Below are positions 42,250-51,478 of a DNA stretch of 64,000 nt, piece by piece. The notes under the pieces are model-generated. The model saw nothing but the letters and a program-made list of their open reading frames with translations. It had not been told where the DNA came from and ran no database searches. The stretch is from Erwinia_E haradaeae_C. Lineage in GTDB: Bacteria > Pseudomonadota > Gammaproteobacteria > Enterobacterales > Enterobacteriaceae. Made by a program: the position numbers and the translations under genes. The stretch covers positions 372,001 through 436,000 of the forward strand of contig NZ_LR217735.1 in NCBI RefSeq assembly GCF_900698995.1. The letters run 5' to 3'. Position 1 is the stretch's first letter. Every line of letters starts with the position of its first letter.

Positions 42250-44358
42250 ATGGCTCGTAATACACCTATAATGTGTTACCGTAATATTGGTATTAGCGCA
42301 CACATCGATGCAGGTAAAACGACAACCACTGAACGTATTTTGTTTTACACTGGTGTTAACCATAAAATTGGTGAAGTTCATGACGGTGCGGCCACTATGG
42401 ATTGGATGGCGCAGGAGCAAGAACGCGGTATTACTATTACCTCTGCAGCTACAACTGCTTTTTGGTCTGGTATGGCCAAACAATTCTCGTCTCATCGAAT
42501 TAACATTATTGACACTCCAGGGCATGTTGACTTCACTATTGAAGTAGAACGTTCAATGCGTGTTCTAGATGGTGCAGTTATGATTTATTGTGCGGTAGGA
42601 GGCGTGCAACCACAATCTGAAACGGTTTGGCGTCAAGCTAATAAATATATAGTACCGCGTATTGCATTTATTAATAAAATGGATCGCATGGGCGCGAATT
42701 TTTTAAAAGTTGTTAATCAAATTAAAGTACGACTTTCAGCAAATCCAGTGCCAATTCAGTTAGCTATTGGTGCAGAAGAAACATTTATTGGTGTTATTGA
42801 CTTGGTAAAAATGAAAGCTATTTATTGGAATGATGCTGATCAGGGTGTGACTTTTACATATGAGACAATCCCTTCGGACATGCAAGAACTGGCGGAAGAG
42901 TGGCATCAAAAATTACTTGAGTCTGCTGCTGAAGCTTCTGAAGAACTAATGGACAAATATCTTAGTGGTCAAAAATTAACTGAAAAAGAAATTAAGGATG
43001 CTTTGCGTCAACGTGTTCTTAATAATGAAGTGATTCCTGTAACATGTGGTTCAGCTTTTAAAAACAAAGGCGTTCAGGCAATGTTAGATGCTGTTATTGA
43101 TTATCTTCCAGCACCAACTAATGTGCCGGCAATTAAAGGTGTTTTAGATGATGGAAGGAACACCTCAGTAGCACGTTATTCAGATGATAATGAGCCATTT
43201 TCGGCACTGGCTTTTAAAATTGCTACAGATCCATTTGTAGGTAATTTAACTTTTTTTCGTGTGTATTCCGGTGTTGTTAGGTCTGGTGATACAGTAATGA
43301 ATCCAGTGAAATTACAGCGCGAACGTTTAGGTCGTATTGTTCAAATGCATGCCAATAAGCGTGAAGAAGTAAAAGAAGTATATGCGGGTGATATTGCTGC
43401 TGCTATCGGTTTGAAAGATGTTACGACCGGTGATACGTTATGTGACGTGAACAATGTGATTATTTTAGAGCGTATGGAGTTTCCTGACCCAGTTATCTCT
43501 GTAGCAGTGGAACCAAAAACTAAAGCTGATCAAGAAAAAATGGGTATAGCTTTAGGTCGTTTAGCAAAAGAAGACCCCTCATTTCGTGTATGGACCGATG
43601 AAGAATCATCGCAAACTATTATTGCCGGCATGGGAGAGTTACATTTAGAGATATTAGTTGATCGAATGAAGCGTGAATTTAATGTTTCAGCTAATATCGG
43701 CAAACCTCAAGTAGCTTATCGTGAAACTATTTGTCAAACAGTGACTGATATTGAAAGTAAGTATATTAAGCAGTCAGGTGGTCGCGGTCAATTTGCTCAT
43801 ATCGTAATTGATATGGGTCCTCTAGAAGAGAGTGGCCTAGGTTATGAGTTTGTTAATGATATTGTCGGTGGCTCTATTCCAAAGGAATTTATCCCAGCTG
43901 TAGACAAGGGTATTCAGGAACAACTAAAATCTGGTCCATTAGCTGGATATCCAGTGGTGAATGTTAAAGTGCGCCTGCATTACGGTTCATATCATGATGT
44001 TGATTCTTCTGAGCTAGCTTTTAAATTAGCTGCTGCTTTAGCTTTTAAATCTGCATTTAATCAAGCAAAACCGGTTCTACTAGAGCCAGTAATGAGAGTT
44101 GAAGTAGAAACTCCGGTAGAATATATGGGTGATGTTATTGGTGATTTGAATCGTCGTAGAGGACTTATTGAGGGCATGGAAGATACTAGTACTGGTAAGA
44201 CTATTCGTGCTCAGGTACCTTTATCTGTAATGTTTGGTTATGCAACCGATTTACGCTCACAAACTCAAGGGCGTGCTTCGTACTCTATGGAGTTTTTAAA
44301 GTACTCTGAAGCCCCAAATTATGTTGCTCAAGCTGTTATCGAAGCTCGTGGTAAATAA
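42250..44358 (+). CDS. fusA: elongation factor G
   Basis: GTPase that drives translocation. The ATG at 42250 (MARNTPIMCYRNIGISAHID), preceded by GAGGAA, gives 702 residues (E. coli 704); the frame opens 15 codons earlier without family similarity. G motifs: AHIDAGKTTTTER, RGITITSAA, DTPGHVDF and NKMD. All five domains are present, to the C-terminal EALQ-type ending VAQAVIEARGK. Confidence 0.98.
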   Translation: MARNTPIMCYRNIGISAHIDAGKTTTTERILFYTGVNHKIGEVHDGAATMDWMAQEQERGITITSAATTAFWSGMAKQFSSHRINIIDTPGHVDFTIEVERSMRVLDGAVMIYCAVGGVQPQSETVWRQANKYIVPRIAFINKMDRMGANFLKVVNQIKVRLSANPVPIQLAIGAEETFIGVIDLVKMKAIYWNDADQGVTFTYETIPSDMQELAEEWHQKLLESAAEASEELMDKYLSGQKLTEKEIKDALRQRVLNNEVIPVTCGSAFKNKGVQAMLDAVIDYLPAPTNVPAIKGVLDDGRNTSVARYSDDNEPFSALAFKIATDPFVGNLTFFRVYSGVVRSGDTVMNPVKLQRERLGRIVQMHANKREEVKEVYAGDIAAAIGLKDVTTGDTLCDVNNVIILERMEFPDPVISVAVEPKTKADQEKMGIALGRLAKEDPSFRVWTDEESSQTIIAGMGELHLEILVDRMKREFNVSANIGKPQVAYRETICQTVTDIESKYIKQSGGRGQFAHIVIDMGPLEESGLGYEFVNDIVGGSIPKEFIPAVDKGIQEQLKSGPLAGYPVVNVKVRLHYGSYHDVDSSELAFKLAAALAFKSAFNQAKPVLLEPVMRVEVETPVEYMGDVIGDLNRRRGLIEGMEDTSTGKTIRAQVPLSVMFGYATDLRSQTQGRASYSMEFLKYSEAPNYVAQAVIEARGK

Positions 44359-44439
44359 ATTGCTGGGTTTATATTATTGAATATTATTTCATTATCCCCA
44401 CCAAGTATCGTGATGGTACAGAAAGTAAGGAATATTGTT

Positions 44440-45624
44440 GTGGCTAAAGAAAAATTTGAACGCTCTAAACCGCATGTCAATGTTGGAACTATTGGTCATG
44501 TTGATCACGGTAAAACCACCTTAACTGCAGCCATTACAACTGTATTAGCTAAAACGTATGGTGGTACTGCGCGTGCATTTGATCAGATAGATAACGCGCC
44601 AGAAGAAAAAGCGCGTGGTATTACTATTAATACTTCGCATGTGGAATATGATACTATAAAAAGACATTATGCGCATGTTGATTGCCCTGGGCACGCTGAC
44701 TATATCAAAAATATGATTACTGGCGCTGCTCAGATGGATGGAGCAATTTTAGTAGTTGCTGCAACGGATGGCCCAATGCCTCAAACTCGTGAACATATTC
44801 TGCTTGGTCGTCAGGTAGGGGTTCCATATATTATTGTTTTTCTTAATAAATGTGATATGGTTGATGATGAAGAATTATTAGAGCTTGTTGAAATGGAAGT
44901 TCGAGATCTTTTATCTCAGTATGATTTTCCTGGTGATATCACTCCAATTATTTATGGTTCTGCGTTAAAAGCTCTAGAGGGTGATGCCGCATGGGAAGCG
45001 AAAATTATCGAATTAGCTAATCATTTAGATAATTACATTCCACAACCTCAGCGTGCTATTGATCAAGATTTTTTGCTTCCAATTGAAGATGTTTTTTCTA
45101 TTTCTGGGCGTGGTACAGTAGTAACTGGTCGTGTAGAAAGAGGAGTTATTAAAGTCGGTGACGAAGTAGAGATTGTTGGTATTAAAAATACTGTAAAATC
45201 AATTTGTACGGGTGTGGAAATGTTTCGTAAGCTTTTAGATGAGGGCCGGGCAGGAGAAAATTGCGGAATTTTATTACGTGGTATCAAGAGAGAAGATATT
45301 CAGAGAGGGCAGGTTTTGGCTAAGCCAGGAACTATTAAACCTCATACTCAATTTGAATCAGAAGTTTATGTTTTATCTAAAGAAGAAGGTGGACGTCATA
45401 CTCCATTTTTTCAAGGTTATCGACCGCAGTTTTATTTTCGAACAACTGATGTAACAGGTACCATAGATCTTCCAGATGGTGTTGAAATGGTTATGCCAGG
45501 TGATAATATCAATATAAAAGGCACTTTAATTCATCCAATTGCTATGGATGAAGGATTGCGTTTTGCTATCCGTGAAGGGGGTCGTACTGTTGGAGCTGGA
45601 ATTGTCTCTAAAGTAATTTGTTAA
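44440..45624 (+). CDS. tuf: elongation factor Tu
   Basis: Delivers aminoacyl-tRNA to the ribosome. I start it at the GTG at 44440 (GTG GCT AAA GAA), eight bases after AAGGA; this gives 394 residues, the E. coli length, and E. coli tufA also starts with GTG. The frame opens at 44377, but those 21 codons are not conserved. G motifs GHVDHGKTTLT, DCPGHADY and NKCDMVDD are intact. Domain 3 has local changes relative to E. coli, such as NIKGTLIHPIAM where E. coli has KMVVTLIHPIAM. Only one tuf copy is seen in the window. Confidence 0.98.
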   Translation: MAKEKFERSKPHVNVGTIGHVDHGKTTLTAAITTVLAKTYGGTARAFDQIDNAPEEKARGITINTSHVEYDTIKRHYAHVDCPGHADYIKNMITGAAQMDGAILVVAATDGPMPQTREHILLGRQVGVPYIIVFLNKCDMVDDEELLELVEMEVRDLLSQYDFPGDITPIIYGSALKALEGDAAWEAKIIELANHLDNYIPQPQRAIDQDFLLPIEDVFSISGRGTVVTGRVERGVIKVGDEVEIVGIKNTVKSICTGVEMFRKLLDEGRAGENCGILLRGIKREDIQRGQVLAKPGTIKPHTQFESEVYVLSKEEGGRHTPFFQGYRPQFYFRTTDVTGTIDLPDGVEMVMPGDNINIKGTLIHPIAMDEGLRFAIREGGRTVGAGIVSKVIC

Positions 45625-45953
45625 ATTTTATCTCTAATTAGCTTTTTAAATTTAATCAGAGATCTGTAGAGAATAAATATAATCCGCTGATCTCTGATGT
45701 AGCTTTATTAATGAGAGAGAATATATAGATAAAAAACATTGCAGTTGCTTTGTGTGTATACATAATATAATATGTTATTATTAAGAATATTATTCTACAC
45801 TGATTAATATTAAAAATGGTGTTAATATAAATTATTATCACTCATATATATCACTCATAACCCGTATTTTTATAACTAAAGATTATACGCACATACTAAT
45901 CAAAAAATAGATTAGTCATAGTGGTTTTTATAAATAATTGGAGTTCTGGTATA
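45625..45953. other. spacer tuf-rpsJ, boundary of str and S10 operons
   Basis: Holds the S10 leader region. bfd and bfr, which lie here in E. coli, are absent. It contains a 10-bp inverted repeat (45655-45698) and a TATAAT at 45766-45771 without a good -35 at standard spacing. ATCACTCAT occurs twice around 45838-45860. Confidence 0.5.
45655..45698. repeat. 10-bp inverted repeat after tuf
   Basis: ATCAGAGATC (45655-45664) and GATCTCTGAT (45689-45698) are exact reverse complements around 24 bases. No U tract follows. It could form a stem in the tuf 3' end. Confidence 0.8.
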
Positions 45954-46265
45954 ATGCAGAACCAAAGAATTCGTATCCGTCTGAAAGCTTTTGATCATCG
46001 TTTAATAGATCGATCTACCTTAGAGATCGTAGAGACGGCTAAAAGAACCGGCGCACAAGTACATGGTCCTATTCCATTACCAACACGTAAGGAGCGCTTT
46101 ACTGTTCTGATTTCTCCTCATGTTAATAAAGACGCGAGAGATCAGTATGAGATTCGCACGCATAAGCGCTTAGTTGATATCGTCGAGCCTACTGAAAAAA
46201 CAGTAGATGCATTGATGAGGCTAGATCTAGCTGCCGGTGTAGATGTGCAGATTAGTCTAGGTTAG
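45954..46265 (+). CDS. rpsJ: 30S ribosomal protein S10
   Basis: First gene of the S10 operon; also the NusE partner of NusB in antitermination. From the ATG at 45954 (MQNQRIRIRLKAFDHRLID), with GGAG about ten bases upstream, it has 103 residues, as in E. coli. The frame extends 11 codons upstream without similarity. The HGPIPLPTRKERFTVLISPH loop is unchanged. Confidence 0.98.
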   Translation: MQNQRIRIRLKAFDHRLIDRSTLEIVETAKRTGAQVHGPIPLPTRKERFTVLISPHVNKDARDQYEIRTHKRLVDIVEPTEKTVDALMRLDLAAGVDVQISLG

Positions 46266-46294
46266 TTTGCATATTCAGCAGGAAGAGGGTCAAA

Positions 46295-46930
46295 ATGATT
46301 GGTTTCATTGGAAAAAAAGTTGGGATGACCCGAATCTTTACAGAAGAGGGTCTTGCTATACCTATTACTGTAATTGAGTTAGAAGAAAATCGTGTCACTC
46401 AAATTAAGAAAGTTGAAACAGATGGTTATACTGCTATTCAAGTAACTACTGGCATAAAGAAAATAAATCGCATTGCTAAACCACAAGCAGGTCATTTTGC
46501 AAAATCTGGCATCTTAGCTGGACGTGGTTTATGGGAATTTAAAACTTCTAAAGTTGAATTATTTAATATAGGACAGAGTATTGATATTCAGATTCTATCT
46601 AATTCTGGTGTAAAAAAAGTTGATGTATCCGGTTTTTCTAAAGGTAGAGGTTTTACTGGTACTGTTAAACGTTGGAATTTTCGTACGCAGGATGCAACAC
46701 ATGGTAATTCATTATCCCATCGAGTTCCTGGATCTATAGGACAAAATCAGACTCCAGGAAAAGTATTTAAAGGCAAAAAAATGGCAGGTCATATGGGAAA
46801 TCAACGTGTAACTATTCAAAGCTTGAAAGTGATGCGTATTGACATTGATCGAAACCTGCTTCTAGTGAAAGGGGCGGTTCCTGGTGCCACTGGCAGTAAT
46901 TTAATCATTAAACCAGCTGTAAAGGGGTGA
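46295..46930 (+). CDS. rplC: 50S ribosomal protein L3
   Basis: Early-assembly protein near the peptidyl-transferase centre; 211 residues (E. coli 209). Starts MIGFIGKKVGMTRIF. The IGQNQTPGKVFKGKKMAGH loop keeps the glutamine that PrmB methylates in E. coli. Confidence 0.98.
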   Translation: MIGFIGKKVGMTRIFTEEGLAIPITVIELEENRVTQIKKVETDGYTAIQVTTGIKKINRIAKPQAGHFAKSGILAGRGLWEFKTSKVELFNIGQSIDIQILSNSGVKKVDVSGFSKGRGFTGTVKRWNFRTQDATHGNSLSHRVPGSIGQNQTPGKVFKGKKMAGHMGNQRVTIQSLKVMRIDIDRNLLLVKGAVPGATGSNLIIKPAVKG

Positions 46931-46942
46931 AGAGGTATAGAA

Positions 46943-47548
46943 ATGGAATTAGTATTAAAAGATGCACAAGAGGTGCTAACTGTTTCTGATACTGCCTTTA
47001 ACTGCAATTTTAACGAAGCATTAGTGCACCAGGTAGTTGTTGCATATGCAGCGGGTTCTCGTCAGGGCACTCGCTCACAAAAAACTCGAGCCGAGGTAAC
47101 TGGATCAGGTAAAAAACCATGGCGCCAAAAAGGAACAGGTCGTGCGCGTGCTGGTTCTGTTAAAAGTCCGATTTGGCGTTCTGGTGGTATAACTTTTGCT
47201 GCTAAATCTAAAGATTATAGCCAAAAAATTAATAAAAAGATGTATCGTGGCGCAATGAAAAGTATTTTTTCTGAGCTTATACGTCAGGATCGTTTATTTG
47301 TTGTTAAGAAATTTTTTATACAAGAACCTAAAACTAGACTGCTTCTTAATAAGCTTAAAGAGATGAGTTTAGACAATGTATTAATTATTCTTTGTTCTAT
47401 AGAGGTACATTTACTTCTTGCTTCACGTAATTTATATACAGTTAAGGTATGTCATGCAGCAGGTATTGATCCAATTAGCTTGATTTCTTACAAAAAAATT
47501 ATAATTACTGTTGATGCAATGAAGAAGATACAGGAGATGTTTGTATGA
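46943..47548 (+). CDS. rplD: 50S ribosomal protein L4
   Basis: Exit-tunnel protein; in E. coli it also represses the S10 operon at transcription and translation. 201 residues as in E. coli. The tunnel loop KPWRQKGTGRARAG is conserved, while the C-terminal half is noticeably more divergent than other ribosomal proteins here. Its end overlaps the rplW start by four bases (ATGA). Confidence 0.97.
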   Translation: MELVLKDAQEVLTVSDTAFNCNFNEALVHQVVVAYAAGSRQGTRSQKTRAEVTGSGKKPWRQKGTGRARAGSVKSPIWRSGGITFAAKSKDYSQKINKKMYRGAMKSIFSELIRQDRLFVVKKFFIQEPKTRLLLNKLKEMSLDNVLIILCSIEVHLLLASRNLYTVKVCHAAGIDPISLISYKKIIITVDAMKKIQEMFV

Positions 47549-47847
47549 ACTTTGAAGAGCGCTTATTAAAAATATTGCGTAGTCCTCATGTTTCTGAGAA
47601 AGCTTCTGCTGCAATGGAAAAAAATAATACTATTGTTCTTAAGGTCTCTATAGATGCGAGTAAATTAGAAATTAAATCAGCTATACAGAAGATTTTTTCA
47701 GTAGAAGTGGAATGTGTAAATACATTGTTAGTAAAAGGTAAATCTAAACGTCATAAACAGCGCATCGGTCATCGCAAAAACTGGAAAAAGGCTTATGTCA
47801 CTATTAAATCAGGTCAAAATATAGCCTTGGTGGGTGGAGCTGAATAA
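47545..47847 (+). CDS. rplW: 50S ribosomal protein L23
   Basis: Sits at the tunnel exit and docks trigger factor and SRP. 100 residues as in E. coli. Recognised by ERLLKILRSPHVSEKA and GKSKRHKQRIGHRKNWKKAYV. Translation is probably coupled to rplD. Confidence 0.97.
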   Translation: MNFEERLLKILRSPHVSEKASAAMEKNNTIVLKVSIDASKLEIKSAIQKIFSVEVECVNTLLVKGKSKRHKQRIGHRKNWKKAYVTIKSGQNIALVGGAE

Positions 47848-47868
47848 AGAAGGAGTAGCAGAATAATA

Positions 47869-48690
47869 ATGACAATTGTGCAATGTAAACCGACATCTCC
47901 TGGTCGTCGTCATGTGGTTAAGGTAATCAACTCGGAGCTACATAAAGGAAAACCATTTTCTTCTCTTGTAAAAAAACATACTAAAACTGGTGGTCGTAAT
48001 AATACCGGTCGTATTACCACTAGACATATTGGTGGCGGGCACAAGCAGGCGTATCGCGTAATTGATTTTAAACGGAACAAAGATGGAATCCCAGCACTTG
48101 TTGAGCGTCTTGAATATGATCCAAACCGGTCCTCTAACATTGCGTTAGTGCTTTATCGAGATGGTGTTCGTCGTTATATTTTAGCACCTAAAGGGGTAAA
48201 ATCTGGCGATCAAATACAATCTGGTATTGGAGCTATGATTAAAGTTGGTAACACATTACCCATGCGTTATATTCCAGTTGGATCTACTGTACATAATGTA
48301 GAAATGAAACCGGGGAAAGGTGGGCAGATTGCACGATCAGCTGGGTCTTATGTGCAAATCGTTGCTCGTGAAGGTTCTTACGTGACATTACGTTTGCGTT
48401 CTGGTGAAATGCGCAAAGTAGAGATAGATTGCCGTGCCACCTTAGGTGAAGTTGGTAATTCTGAACATATGCTGCGTGTTTTAGGTAAGTCAGGAGCTGC
48501 TCGCTGGAGAGGTATTCGTCCCACTGTTCGCGGTACAGCTATGAATCCTGTTGATCATCCTCATGGCGGTGGTGAAGGTCGCAACTTTGGTAAGCATCCC
48601 GTTTCTCCTTGGGGTTTGCAAACTAAGGGTAAAAAGACTAGAAGAAACAAACGTACTGATAAATTTATCGTGCGTCGCCGTATTAAATAA
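47869..48690 (+). CDS. rplB: 50S ribosomal protein L2
   Basis: Joins the subunits and supports peptidyl transfer. 273 residues as in E. coli. The functional histidine lies in NPVDHPHGGGEGRN; GGGHKQAYRVIDFKR and the basic C-terminus are intact. GGAG lies upstream of the ATG. Confidence 0.98.
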   Translation: MTIVQCKPTSPGRRHVVKVINSELHKGKPFSSLVKKHTKTGGRNNTGRITTRHIGGGHKQAYRVIDFKRNKDGIPALVERLEYDPNRSSNIALVLYRDGVRRYILAPKGVKSGDQIQSGIGAMIKVGNTLPMRYIPVGSTVHNVEMKPGKGGQIARSAGSYVQIVAREGSYVTLRLRSGEMRKVEIDCRATLGEVGNSEHMLRVLGKSGAARWRGIRPTVRGTAMNPVDHPHGGGEGRNFGKHPVSPWGLQTKGKKTRRNKRTDKFIVRRRIK

Positions 48691-48706
48691 ATTTAAAGGA
48701 TAAACC

Positions 48707-48985
48707 ATGCCACGTTCTCTTAAGAAGGGTCCATTTATTGACCTACATTTACTAAAGAAGGTAGAAAAAGCTTTAGTAACCGGAGAAAGAAAGCCTGTGC
48801 GCACTTGGTCACGTCGTTCGACAATTTTTCCAAAGATGATTGGTTTAACCATTGCAATTCATAATGGTCGTCAACATATTCCTGTATTTGTGTCTGATGA
48901 GATGGTTGGTCACAAATTAGGTGAGTTTTCTCCTACTCGTACCTATCGCGGTCATATTGCTGATAAAAAAATTAAAAAACGATAA
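48707..48985 (+). CDS. rpsS: 30S ribosomal protein S19
   Basis: 30S head protein that contacts A-site tRNA with S13. 92 residues as in E. coli. Starts MPRSLKKGPFIDLHLLKK; ends with the TRTYRGH motif and a short basic tail. Confidence 0.98.
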   Translation: MPRSLKKGPFIDLHLLKKVEKALVTGERKPVRTWSRRSTIFPKMIGLTIAIHNGRQHIPVFVSDEMVGHKLGEFSPTRTYRGHIADKKIKKR

Positions 48986-49000
48986 AAGAGGAGGATAAAG

Positions 49001-49333
49001 ATGGAAATTATTGCGCAACAACGACATGCTAGATCTTCTGCGCAAAAGATTCGTTTAATTGCTGATATTATACGAGGTAAAAAAGTTTCAAAAGCTTTGG
49101 ATCTTTTAACCTATACCAACAAAAAGGCCGCGATTTTAGTTAAGAAAGTTTTAGAATCCGCCATTGCTAATGCTGAGCATAACGAGGGTGCTGATATTGA
49201 TAATTTAATTATTACAAAAATATTTATTAATGAAGGTCCTAGTATGAAACGAATTATGCCTCGTGCAAAAGGTCGTGCGGATCGCGTTTTAAAGCGAACT
49301 AGCCATATTACTTTGGCCGTGTCCGATCGATAA
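49001..49333 (+). CDS. rplV: 50S ribosomal protein L22
   Basis: Lines the exit tunnel with L4. 110 residues as in E. coli. HARSSAQKIRLIADIIRGKK, LVKKVLESAIANAEHN and the tunnel hairpin GPSMKRIMPRAKGRADR are conserved. AGAGGAGGA precedes the ATG. Confidence 0.98.
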   Translation: MEIIAQQRHARSSAQKIRLIADIIRGKKVSKALDLLTYTNKKAAILVKKVLESAIANAEHNEGADIDNLIITKIFINEGPSMKRIMPRAKGRADRVLKRTSHITLAVSDR

Positions 49334-49351
49334 GACTCTGGAGAGTAGGAA

Positions 49352-50050
49352 ATGGGTCAAAAAGTACATCCTCATGGTATGCGATTGGGTATCGTGAAGT
49401 CTTGGAATTCTACTTGGTTCGCTAATACCAAGGAATTTGCTGATAATTTAGATAGTGACTTTAAAGTTCGTCAGTTTCTTATAAAAGAACTAGTTAAAGC
49501 ATCAGTTTCTCGTGTTGTAATTGAGAGACCAACTAAAAGTATCCGAGTAACTATTCATACCGCTCGTCCTGGTATTGTTATAGGAAAAAAAGGTGAAGAT
49601 GTAGAAAAAATTCGCCAAGTTATCGCAAAAATTGCTGGTGTTCCTGCACAGATTAATATTTCTGAAGTGCGCAAGCCAGAACTAGATGCCAAGTTAGTTT
49701 CTGACAATATCGCGGCACAATTAGAGCGTCGTGTAATATTTCGTCGCGCTATGAAACGAGCCGTGCAGAACGCAATGCGCTTAGGCGCAAAGGGGATCAA
49801 AGTTAAGGTAAGCGGTCGTCTAGGTGGTGCGGAAATTGCACGTACTGAGTGGTATCGCGAGGGTCGTGTGCCGCTACATACTTTACGGGCAGATATTGAC
49901 TATAATACCTCCGAGGCTCACACTACTTATGGTGTTATTGGGGTTAAGGTATGGATTTTTAAAGGTGAGATTCTAGGTGGCATGACCGCGACTGAACAAC
50001 CAGAACAAGCTGTCCCGCCTAAAAAGAAACAGCGTAAAATCCGTAAGTAA
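49352..50050 (+). CDS. rpsC: 30S ribosomal protein S3
   Basis: mRNA-entry protein with helicase role. 232 residues (E. coli 233). KH domain with IVIGKKGEDVEKIR, and the C-terminal GRLGGAEIARTEWYREGRVP. The tail after residue 210 is basic and somewhat varied. Confidence 0.98.
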   Translation: MGQKVHPHGMRLGIVKSWNSTWFANTKEFADNLDSDFKVRQFLIKELVKASVSRVVIERPTKSIRVTIHTARPGIVIGKKGEDVEKIRQVIAKIAGVPAQINISEVRKPELDAKLVSDNIAAQLERRVIFRRAMKRAVQNAMRLGAKGIKVKVSGRLGGAEIARTEWYREGRVPLHTLRADIDYNTSEAHTTYGVIGVKVWIFKGEILGGMTATEQPEQAVPPKKKQRKIRK

Positions 50051-50062
50051 GGAGAATCGCCG

Positions 50063-50473
50063 ATGTTGCAACCAAGGCGCACAAAATTCCGTAAGATGCA
50101 AAAAGGTCGAAATCGTGGTTTAGCGCAAGGTAGAGATATTAGCTTCGGTGTTTTTGGTCTAAAAGCTGTTGATCGTGGTCGTTTAACTGCCCGTCAGATC
50201 GAAGCGGCACGTCGCGCAATGACTCGCGCTATGAAGCGTCAGGGAAAAATTTGGATCCGTATTTTTCCAGATAAGCCAATTACTGAAAAGCCATTAGAAG
50301 TTCGTATGGGCAAGGGTAAAGGCAATGTAGAATATTGGGTGGCGATGATTCAACCAGGAAAGGTTCTATATGAAATGAGTGGTGTTTCAGAAGAGCTTGC
50401 TCGTGAGGCTTTCAAATTAGCAGCATCCAAACTATCCATTAAAACCACCTTTGTAACTAAAACGGTGATGTAA
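50063..50473 (+). CDS. rplP: 50S ribosomal protein L16
   Basis: Organises the A-site and L7/L12 region. 136 residues as in E. coli. Starts MLQPRRTKFRKMQKGRNRGL; RIFPDKPITEKPLEVRMGKG is intact. Shares one base with the rpmC start (TAATG). Confidence 0.98.
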   Translation: MLQPRRTKFRKMQKGRNRGLAQGRDISFGVFGLKAVDRGRLTARQIEAARRAMTRAMKRQGKIWIRIFPDKPITEKPLEVRMGKGKGNVEYWVAMIQPGKVLYEMSGVSEELAREAFKLAASKLSIKTTFVTKTVM

Positions 50474-50667
50474 TGAAAGCTATAGATCTATGTGAAAAAA
50501 GCATTGAAGATCTGCATATCCAACTTGTGATCCTTTTGCGTCGACAGTTTAATCTACGTATGCAATCAGGGTCCGGTCAGTTAAAAAAAACTCATGTTTT
50601 TAAGCAGATTCGCCGTGATATTGCACGCGTAAAGACTGAGCTGACTCACAAGGCTAAATTATCATGA
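50473..50667 (+). CDS. rpmC: 50S ribosomal protein L29
   Basis: Small tunnel-exit protein, 64 residues (E. coli 63). RRQFNLRMQSGSGQLKKTH and IRRDIARVKTEL are recognisable; the N-terminal helix is more divergent. A run of eight A lies within the LKKTH codons. Overlaps rpsQ by four bases. Confidence 0.96.
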   Translation: MKAIDLCEKSIEDLHIQLVILLRRQFNLRMQSGSGQLKKTHVFKQIRRDIARVKTELTHKAKLS

Positions 50668-50918
50668 CTGAAAAAATTCGTACCTTGCAGGGTAGAGTAA
50701 TAAGCAATAAAATGGACAAATCGATTGTCGTGGTTATTGAGAGGTTTGTAAAACACCCGATATATGGTAAATTCATAAAGCGTACAACTAAGTTACATGT
50801 GCATGATGAGAATGATGAATGTAAGATTGGCGATGTTGTGAGTATTCGTGAATGTCGTCCGTTATCTAAAACTAAGTCATGGACTCTCGTTCGCGTTGTA
50901 GAGAAAGCAATTATATAA
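50664..50918 (+). CDS. rpsQ: 30S ribosomal protein S17
   Basis: Last gene of the S10 operon, 84 residues as in E. coli. RTLQGRVISNKMDKSIVV, ERFVKHPIYGKFIKRTTKLH and IRECRPLSKTKSWTLV are typical. Followed by a GC-rich terminator. Confidence 0.97.
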   Translation: MTEKIRTLQGRVISNKMDKSIVVVIERFVKHPIYGKFIKRTTKLHVHDENDECKIGDVVSIRECRPLSKTKSWTLVRVVEKAII

Positions 50919-50951
50919 TAGGATGCCACTATATATCTCATATTTAAAGAG

Positions 50952-50983
50952 AAACGGCTCCGATAGAGAGCCGTTTATTATTT
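50952..50983 (+). terminator. terminator at the end of the S10 operon
   Basis: AAACGGCTC (50952-50960) and GAGCCGTTT (50968-50976) form a 9-bp, mostly GC stem with a 7-nt loop, followed by ATTATTTCT. It lies 34 bases after rpsQ and separates S10 from the spc operon. Confidence 0.75.
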
Positions 50984-51096
50984 CTATATATATAATAGAA
51001 GCAGTGTTATACTATTCTAGTATTTTATAGAAAATTTAATAAAATTTGAGTGCGGTGGGTATGTAAGTATGTAGTTGAAATTAGCGGAGTACTAAA

Positions 51097-51468
51097 ATGA
51101 TCCAAGAACAGACGATGTTGCACGTTGCCGATAATTCTGGCGCGCGTCGTGTAATGTGTATCAAGGTTCTGGGTGGTTCGCGCCGACGCTATGCAGGTAT
51201 AGGCGATATTATTAAAATTACCATTAAGGAAGCTATTCCTCGTGGTAAGGTTAAGAAAGGTGACGTTCTAAAAGCAGTAGTTGTTCGCACCAAAAAAGGT
51301 GTGCGACGCCCAGATGGTTCTATCATTCGATTCGATGGAAATGCATGCGTGATCTTAAATAATCACAATGAGCAACCAATTGGGACGCGAATCTTTGGAC
51401 CCGTAACTCGTGAATTGCGAAGTGAAAAATTTATGAAGATTATCTCTTTAGCACCAGAGGTGCTCTAA
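51097..51468 (+). CDS. rplN: 50S ribosomal protein L14
   Basis: First gene of the spc operon; 123 residues as in E. coli. Starts MIQEQTMLHVADNSGARRVM; GVRRPDGSIIRFDGNACVIL is intact. The spacer from the S10 terminator (about 115 bases) must hold the spc promoter, but I cannot fix it. Confidence 0.98.
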   Translation: MIQEQTMLHVADNSGARRVMCIKVLGGSRRRYAGIGDIIKITIKEAIPRGKVKKGDVLKAVVVRTKKGVRRPDGSIIRFDGNACVILNNHNEQPIGTRIFGPVTRELRSEKFMKIISLAPEVL

Positions 51469-51478
51469 GGAACCAAAA

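Noticed and set aside
42067..42525. Antisense 152-codon frame over rpsG and fusA
   Set aside because: A shadow of strongly conserved genes on the other strand; such frames also occur antisense to rplB, rplC and rpsC.
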